NCBI GenBank assembly: GCA_027013145.1
Contig: JALUXX010000060.1
Location: forward strand, 1-64,000
DNA from: Gammaproteobacteria bacterium
GTDB taxonomy: Bacteria > Pseudomonadota > Gammaproteobacteria > 21-64-14
Direction: 5' to 3'
Length of the DNA stretch: 64,000 nucleotides
Under the pieces are notes generated by a model. That model did not search any database. It saw nothing but the letters and a program-made list of their open reading frames with translations, and was not told the origin of the DNA. The translations under genes and the position numbers were made by a program. This document shows positions 59,018 through 64,000 of the stretch, piece by piece (the stretch's first letter is position 1; every line of letters begins with the position of its first letter).

Positions 59018-60925
59018 ATGGACGCCAAGACCCCCTATCCGCTGTTGAGCCGGATCGATTCCCCCGCCGAGCTGCGCCGGCTCCCCGCCTCGCTGCTCGA
59101 GCCGGTCGCCGCGCAGTTGCGTGATTACCTGATCGCGACCGTTTCGCGGTGCGGCGGTCACTTCGCCGCCGGTCTGGGCGCGGTCGAACTCACGGTGGCG
59201 CTGCACTACGTCTTCGACACCCCTGCCGACCGGCTGGTGTGGGACGTCGGCCACCAGGCCTATCCCCACAAGGTTCTGACCGGGCGGCGCGCCCAGCTGG
59301 CCGGTATCCGCAAGAAGGGCGGCCTGTCCGGGTTCCCCAGGCGCGGCGAGAGCCCGTACGACACCTTCGGAGTCGGACACGCCGGCACCTCGGTCGGGGC
59401 GGCGCTGGGGATGGCCCTCGCGGCGCGGGCCCGCGGGGAGGAACGCCGCATCGTCGCGATCATCGGGGACGGCGCGTTGACGGCCGGAATGGCGTTCGAG
59501 GCACTGGACCACGCCGGCGAGTTGGGTGCCGATCTGCTGGTCGTGCTCAACGACAATCGCATGTCGATCTCTCCGAACGTGGGTGCGCTCTCGAACTACC
59601 TGACCCGGATCCTCTCCAATCGCCTGCTCGGGGACGTAAAGGACGGCGGCAAGCGGATCCTGGAGCACGTGCCCCCGATGCGCGAGTTCGCGCATCGGGC
59701 CGAGGAGCATGTCAAGGGAATGATGGGCCCGGGCACGCTTTTCGAAGAGCTTGGATTCAACTATTACGGACCCATCGACGGACACGACATCGGGACGCTC
59801 GTGGCCACCTTGCGCAATCTCGCGCAGCGCCGCGGGCCGCGTCTCCTGCACGTGGTCACGCGCAAGGGCAAGGGATATGCCCCGGCGGAAGAGGACCCCG
59901 TGCGCTATCACGGCGTGGGGCCGTTCGATCCGGCCGCCGGGCTTCCGGCCGGCGGGAAGAAGTCGGCGCCGACCTACACCGAGGTCTTCGGTGAGTGGCT
60001 TTGCGATATGGCCGCGCGCGACGCGCGCCTGATCGGGATCACGCCGGCGATGCGCGAGGGCTCTGGCCTGGTCGAGTTCGCCGCCCGGTTCCCGGAGCGT
60101 TATTTCGACGTGGGTATCGCCGAGCAGCATGCGGTGACCCTGGCGGCCGGATTCGCCTGCGAGGGGCTGAAGCCCGTCGTGGCGATCTATTCGACCTTCC
60201 TGCAGCGCGCGTACGATCAGCTCATCCACGACGTGGCCATCCAGAATCTTCCCGTCCTGTTCGCGATCGATCGGGCCGGGGTGGTGGGCCCCGACGGGGC
60301 GACCCACGCGGGCAGCTTCGACCTCAGCTACCTGCGCTGCGTACCCAACCTGGTGGTGATGGCGCCCGCGGACGAGGATGAATGCCGGCAGATGCTCTAT
60401 ACCGGATTCCGGCACGACGGCCCGGCCGCGGTCCGCTATCCGCGCGGGCGCGGTCCCGGCACGCCGGTGCGTGCCGAGATGAGCGCCCTGGAGTTGGGTC
60501 GGGGCGAGATACGGTGCCGGGGCGCGGGAACGGCGATCCTCGCGTTCGGCAGCCCGTTGGCCGCCGCCCTTGAGGCCGGCGAGGCGCTCGGGGCGACGGT
60601 CGCCAACATGCGTTTCGTCAAACCCCTCGACGAGGCGCTGGTGGCGGAACTGGCCGCGAGTCACGAGTTGCTGGTCACGGTCGAGGACAACGTCGTCGCC
60701 GGCGGGGCCGGAAGCGCGGTGAACGAGTGTCTCGCGGCTCGCGGACTGCGGGCGCCGGTCCTGAATCTCGGCCTTCCGGACCGGTTCCTCGAACACGACA
60801 GCCGCGAGGGATTGCTGGCCGCCTGCGGGCTTGACCGGGATGGTATACTTGCCGCGGTCCGGGGCCGGTATAGGGAGGTCTCCGCCGCGCACCCGGCGCC
60901 GGTCCACCGCCTCCAGGCGCGCTGA
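59018..60925 (+). CDS. dxs: 1-deoxy-D-xylulose-5-phosphate synthase
   Basis: DXS (635 residues, usual length) joins pyruvate and glyceraldehyde 3-phosphate with thiamine diphosphate, the entry to the MEP pathway. [36 protein letters not shown] (ThDP/Mg site), YYGPIDGHD and [20 protein letters not shown] are family motifs. ATG 59018 gives the standard start region; there is only a weak ribosome site. It is followed after 70 bases by squalene synthase. Confidence 0.97.
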   Translation: MDAKTPYPLLSRIDSPAELRRLPASLLEPVAAQLRDYLIATVSRCGGHFAAGLGAVELTVALHYVFDTPADRLVWDVGHQAYPHKVLTGRRAQLAGIRKKGGLSGFPRRGESPYDTFGVGHAGTSVGAALGMALAARARGEERRIVAIIGDGALTAGMAFEALDHAGELGADLLVVLNDNRMSISPNVGALSNYLTRILSNRLLGDVKDGGKRILEHVPPMREFAHRAEEHVKGMMGPGTLFEELGFNYYGPIDGHDIGTLVATLRNLAQRRGPRLLHVVTRKGKGYAPAEEDPVRYHGVGPFDPAAGLPAGGKKSAPTYTEVFGEWLCDMAARDARLIGITPAMREGSGLVEFAARFPERYFDVGIAEQHAVTLAAGFACEGLKPVVAIYSTFLQRAYDQLIHDVAIQNLPVLFAIDRAGVVGPDGATHAGSFDLSYLRCVPNLVVMAPADEDECRQMLYTGFRHDGPAAVRYPRGRGPGTPVRAEMSALELGRGEIRCRGAGTAILAFGSPLAAALEAGEALGATVANMRFVKPLDEALVAELAASHELLVTVEDNVVAGGAGSAVNECLAARGLRAPVLNLGLPDRFLEHDSREGLLAACGLDRDGILAAVRGRYREVSAAHPAPVHRLQAR

Positions 60926-60995
60926 GGCCGCGGGCGGCGGTGGTTGGGCGGCGTGCGCCGCCACGGGATCCATTCGGGACGGCCAAGCATACGGG

Positions 60996-62105
60996 ATGTC
61001 GAGTCTTCCAGCCGCCAGCGCCGGCCGGACGCGGGTCGCCGCGAGCGATCGCGCGACCGCCTCCGATGACGCCGTTCAGGACCACCTGCTCCAGGGGGTC
61101 TCGCGCACCTTTGCGCTGACCATCCCGCAGTTGCCCCCGACGCTCGCGCGCACGGTGGGCAATGCCTATCTGCTCTGCCGTATCGTCGATACCATCGAAG
61201 ACGAGCCGGCGCTGGATGCGCCCACCAAGCGCCGCTACTGCGAGCGGTTCACGGCGGTGGTCGAGGGCGATGCCGACGCCGACGCGTTCGCCGCCGACCT
61301 GCACCCGCTCCTGTCCGCCGCAACGCTGCCCGCAGAGCGCGAACTGATCGAGCGCACGCCGCTGGTGATGCGCATCTTCCGCAGCTTCAGCGGGCCCCAG
61401 CGCGGGGCCCTGGAGACCTGCGTGCGGATCATGGCCGCGGGCATGGCCGACTTCCAGGAGAACCGCAGCGCGCGCGGGCTGCAGGCGCTGGCCGACCTCG
61501 ACCGTTACTGCTATTACGTGGCCGGCGTGGTGGGCGAGATGCTCACGCGTCTGTTCTGCGACTATTCCCCGGCGATCGCCCGCAACGGCGACCGGCTGAT
61601 GGAGCTGGCCGTCTCTTTCGGTCAGGGGCTGCAGATGACCAACATCCTCAAGGACGTCTGGGACGACTACGCGCGCGGGGCATGCTGGCTGCCGCGCGAG
61701 GTCTTCGAGCCGCTCGGCTTCGACCTCGCCGAGCTGCATCCGGACCGCTATCGCCCCGCGTTGGGCGCGGGTCTCGGTGAACTGATCGCGATCGCCCACG
61801 GGCACTTGCGCAACGCGCTCGCCTATACGCTGCTCATCCCCCGCGAGGAGACCGGCATCCGCAACTTCTGCCTGTGGGCGCTGGGGATGGCGGTGCTGAC
61901 CCTGCGCAAGCTCAACCGGCATCGCGACTTTCGCAACGGCACGGAGGTCAAGATTTCCCGTCGCAGCGTAAAGGCCACGATCCTGGCGACGCGGTTCACC
62001 GTGCGCCACGATCGCGCGCTGCGTTCGCTGTTCTACCTGGCCGGGCGCGGTCTGCCGGACGGGACCGCATCGGTCGCGCCGGCTCCGGGCGTGGGGAGGG
62101 GCTGA
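60996..62105 (+). CDS. Squalene synthase (phytoene/squalene synthase family)
   Basis: A 369-residue head-to-head prenyl synthase. LLCRIVDTIEDEPALD carries the first Asp-rich motif (DTIED) and MTNILKDVWDDYARGACWLP the second. DLDRYCYYVAGVVGEMLTRL is typical of squalene synthases. It condenses two farnesyl diphosphates to squalene for the cyclase encoded directly downstream. No HpnC/HpnE partners are seen here, so a single-enzyme NADPH-dependent squalene synthase is the likelier type than the HpnCDE route. Confidence 0.9.
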   Translation: MSSLPAASAGRTRVAASDRATASDDAVQDHLLQGVSRTFALTIPQLPPTLARTVGNAYLLCRIVDTIEDEPALDAPTKRRYCERFTAVVEGDADADAFAADLHPLLSAATLPAERELIERTPLVMRIFRSFSGPQRGALETCVRIMAAGMADFQENRSARGLQALADLDRYCYYVAGVVGEMLTRLFCDYSPAIARNGDRLMELAVSFGQGLQMTNILKDVWDDYARGACWLPREVFEPLGFDLAELHPDRYRPALGAGLGELIAIAHGHLRNALAYTLLIPREETGIRNFCLWALGMAVLTLRKLNRHRDFRNGTEVKISRRSVKATILATRFTVRHDRALRSLFYLAGRGLPDGTASVAPAPGVGRG

Positions 62106-62106
62106 G

Positions 62107-64000
62107 ATGGCCGCGCGATCTCCGGGTCCGGGCGAGGTCCTGCAGTGGCCGGCGGGTAGCGGCGCCGACGCGGTCGGCGCCGCGGTCGCGCGCGCGCGCC
62201 AGGGACTCGTGGCGGCGCAGCAGGCCGACGGCTACTGGTGCTACGAGCTCGAGGCCGACTGCACCATTCCCGCCGAATACATTCTGATGATGCACTACAT
62301 GGACGAGATCGACTGCGAGCTCGAGTCCCGGCTCGCCGTTTATCTGCGCGCGCATCAGCAGGAAGACGGCGGCTGGCCGCTCTACTATGGCGGCGATTTC
62401 GATATCAGTTGTTCGGTCAAGGCCTATTACGCGCTCAAGCTCGCGGGCGATTCGCCCGACGCCGAGCACATGGTGCGGGCGCGCGAACGGATCCTGGCTT
62501 ACGGCGGGGCCGCGCGCGCCAACGTGTTTACACGTATCGCACTCGCCATGTTCGGGCAGATCCCGTGGCGCGGCGTGCCGTTCATGCCGGTGGAACTGGT
62601 GCTGTTGCCGAAATGGTTCCCGTTCCATCTGAGCAAAGTCTCCTATTGGTCGCGCACGGTGATGGTGCCGTTGTTGATCCTGTGCACGCTCAAGCGCCCG
62701 GCCCGCAATCCGCGCGGTATCGGTGTGCGCGAGTTGTTCACCGTCGATCCGCAGCACGAACGGCACTATTTTCCCGTCCGCTCGCGCCTCAACCGGCTGG
62801 TGCTCATGCTGGAGCGCTTCGGGCGGATCCTCGAGCCGCTGATCCCTGGGTTCGTGCGCCGGCGGGCGATGCGTGCGGCGGAGGCGTGGTTCGTGGAGCG
62901 CCTCAACGGCTCGGGCGGCCTCGGCGCGATTTTCCCCGCCATGGTCAATGCCTACGAGGCCCTGGCGCATCTGGGCTACCCCCCGGACCATCCCTATCGC
63001 GTGACGGCGATGGATGCGATCCGTAGGCTCCTGGTCGTGGGACAGGATTCCGCGTACTGTCAGCCGTGCGTGTCGCCGGTCTGGGATACCGGGCTCGCGT
63101 GCCTGGCTCTCGAGGAGGCCGACGGCGCCGTGACCCGCGACGAGACGCGCCGGGGACTGGACTGGCTCCTTCCGCTGCAGCTCTGCGAAGCGCCCGGTGA
63201 CTGGCGCGAGTACCGCCCGCAACTGCCGGGCGGCGGCTGGCCGTTCCAGTTCCAGAACGGGCACTATCCGGATCTCGACGATACGGCGGTCGTCGCCTGG
63301 GCCATGCATCGGACGGGGGACGAGCGCTATGCCGGGGCGGTGCGGCGCGCGGCCGACTGGCTCTGCGGGATGCAGTCCGAGAACGGCGGCTTCGCCGCCT
63401 TCGACGCGGACAACACCCGTTATTACCTCAACGAGATCCCCTTCGCCGACCACGGGGCGTTGCTCGACCCGCCGACCAGCGACGTAACGGCCCGGGTCGT
63501 CACCTTGCTCTCGCGGCTGCTCCCGGAGCATCCGCAGTATGGCCCGGCGCTGCAGCGCGCCCTGGGCTTCCTACGCTCCGAGCAGGAGGCGAGCGGGGCT
63601 TGGTTCGGACGCTGGGGCACGAACTACATCTACGGGACGTGGTCGGTACTGGTCGCCTTCGAGGCGGCGGGGGTGGCGCGGGACGACCCCGCCGTGCGCC
63701 GCGCCGCGGCCTGGCTGCGCTCGGTGCAGCGTGAGGACGGCGGCTGGGGCGAGAGCAACGACACCTACGCCGATCCCGCCGGCGCGGGTCGCGGGCCCGT
63801 CGCCACCGCCTGCCAGACCGCCTGGGCGATGCTCGGCCTGATGGCGGCCGGAGAGGAGGGCGACTCCGAGGCGCTGCGCCGGGGCGCGGACTATCTCATC
63901 CGTACGCAGGAGGCGGACGGGCTGTGGCGCGACGAGTGGTTCAACGCGCCCGGCTTCCCGCGCGTCTTCTATTTGAAGTACCACGGCTACTCAGCCTACT
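62107..64000 (+). CDS. shc: Squalene-hopene cyclase (3' end beyond window)
   Basis: The first 631 codons of an SHC (normally about 650-680 residues) are present. The enzyme cyclises squalene to hopene. The protonating DxDD motif is D389-L-D391-D392 in HYPDLDDTAVVAWAM. QW repeats are visible (QQEDGGWPLYYGG, QREDGGWGES, QSENGGFAAFDAD). The frame opens at ATG 62107, one base after the squalene-synthase stop, and is uninterrupted to the window edge. The stop codon is not in the window. Confidence 0.96.
   Translation, partial: MAARSPGPGEVLQWPAGSGADAVGAAVARARQGLVAAQQADGYWCYELEADCTIPAEYILMMHYMDEIDCELESRLAVYLRAHQQEDGGWPLYYGGDFDISCSVKAYYALKLAGDSPDAEHMVRARERILAYGGAARANVFTRIALAMFGQIPWRGVPFMPVELVLLPKWFPFHLSKVSYWSRTVMVPLLILCTLKRPARNPRGIGVRELFTVDPQHERHYFPVRSRLNRLVLMLERFGRILEPLIPGFVRRRAMRAAEAWFVERLNGSGGLGAIFPAMVNAYEALAHLGYPPDHPYRVTAMDAIRRLLVVGQDSAYCQPCVSPVWDTGLACLALEEADGAVTRDETRRGLDWLLPLQLCEAPGDWREYRPQLPGGGWPFQFQNGHYPDLDDTAVVAWAMHRTGDERYAGAVRRAADWLCGMQSENGGFAAFDADNTRYYLNEIPFADHGALLDPPTSDVTARVVTLLSRLLPEHPQYGPALQRALGFLRSEQEASGAWFGRWGTNYIYGTWSVLVAFEAAGVARDDPAVRRAAAWLRSVQREDGGWGESNDTYADPAGAGRGPVATACQTAWAMLGLMAAGEEGDSEALRRGADYLIRTQEADGLWRDEWFNAPGFPRVFYLKYHGYSAY

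Overview
The window is a high-GC (visibly about 70%) bacterial chromosome segment that reads as a gammaproteobacterium. The clearest marker is the block thrS-infC-rpmI-rplT-pheS-pheT-ihfA-merR-tRNA-Pro, which is the usual gammaproteobacterial order. A complete-looking hopanoid branch and sulfur- and copper-related genes fit an environmental, possibly sulfur-oxidising or acid-tolerant lineage (Ectothiorhodospiraceae/Acidiferrobacter-like); that placement is inference only.

Layout. 0-5 kb: a FimT/GspH pseudopilin, a PLP aminotransferase and uvrB, diverging from a shared intergenic. 5-13.5 kb: tRNA-Val(GAC) and the thrS to tRNA-Pro translation block. infC appears to start at AUC, and pheS and pheT are pushed apart by palindromic GTAG-type repeats; such arrays recur at five places. 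13.5-22.9 kb: a loose accessory stretch. It holds a duplicated tRNA-Pro 3' end, small hypotheticals, an HDOD protein, a signal-less Spy-like protein, a TetR-controlled dsrE/tusA pair with readable operators, a cytochrome c, a beta-propeller, a nested inverted-repeat element and several damaged small genes. 22.4-36.6 kb: the most unusual part. It has a DUF411 protein and a single polypeptide joining a molybdopterin oxidoreductase to a cysteine desulfurase. These are followed by a tight operon: ATP-grasp enzyme, NuoA, a fused NuoB-like/triple heavy-metal-binding/NuoD-like protein, then NuoH, J, K, L, M and N.

In that operon the membrane arm of respiratory complex I is present and keeps the recognisable ion-path residues. 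NuoE, F, G and I are absent. The B-like and D-like domains have lost the N2 cluster cysteines and the quinone-site histidines, and CPMH...CPKCGM metal-binding repeats plus a Met/His-rich linker are inserted between them. I know of no description of such a complex. It is my main candidate for a new system: a complex-I-like ion translocator whose redox module was replaced by a (copper?) metal-binding module, perhaps served by the neighbouring molybdoenzyme.

36.6-41.3 kb: a conserved three-gene set (retropepsin-like protease, inactive transglutaminase with 7 TM helices, glutamate-ligase-like ATP-grasp) and a protein of unknown function. 41.3-64 kb: hopanoid production and handling. One leftward operon carries hpnA-hpnI-hpnJ-hpnK-hpnN-hpnL plus a ferritin-like protein and a serine-hydrolase homologue lacking its nucleophile. 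A second leftward operon carries ispH-hpnH-hpnB-hpnM-mlaA. Rightward genes are ispG, then dxs, squalene synthase and squalene-hopene cyclase, the last cut by the window end. Together these supply isoprenoid precursors (MEP pathway), make squalene and hopene, add and modify the side chain and move the lipid to the outer membrane.
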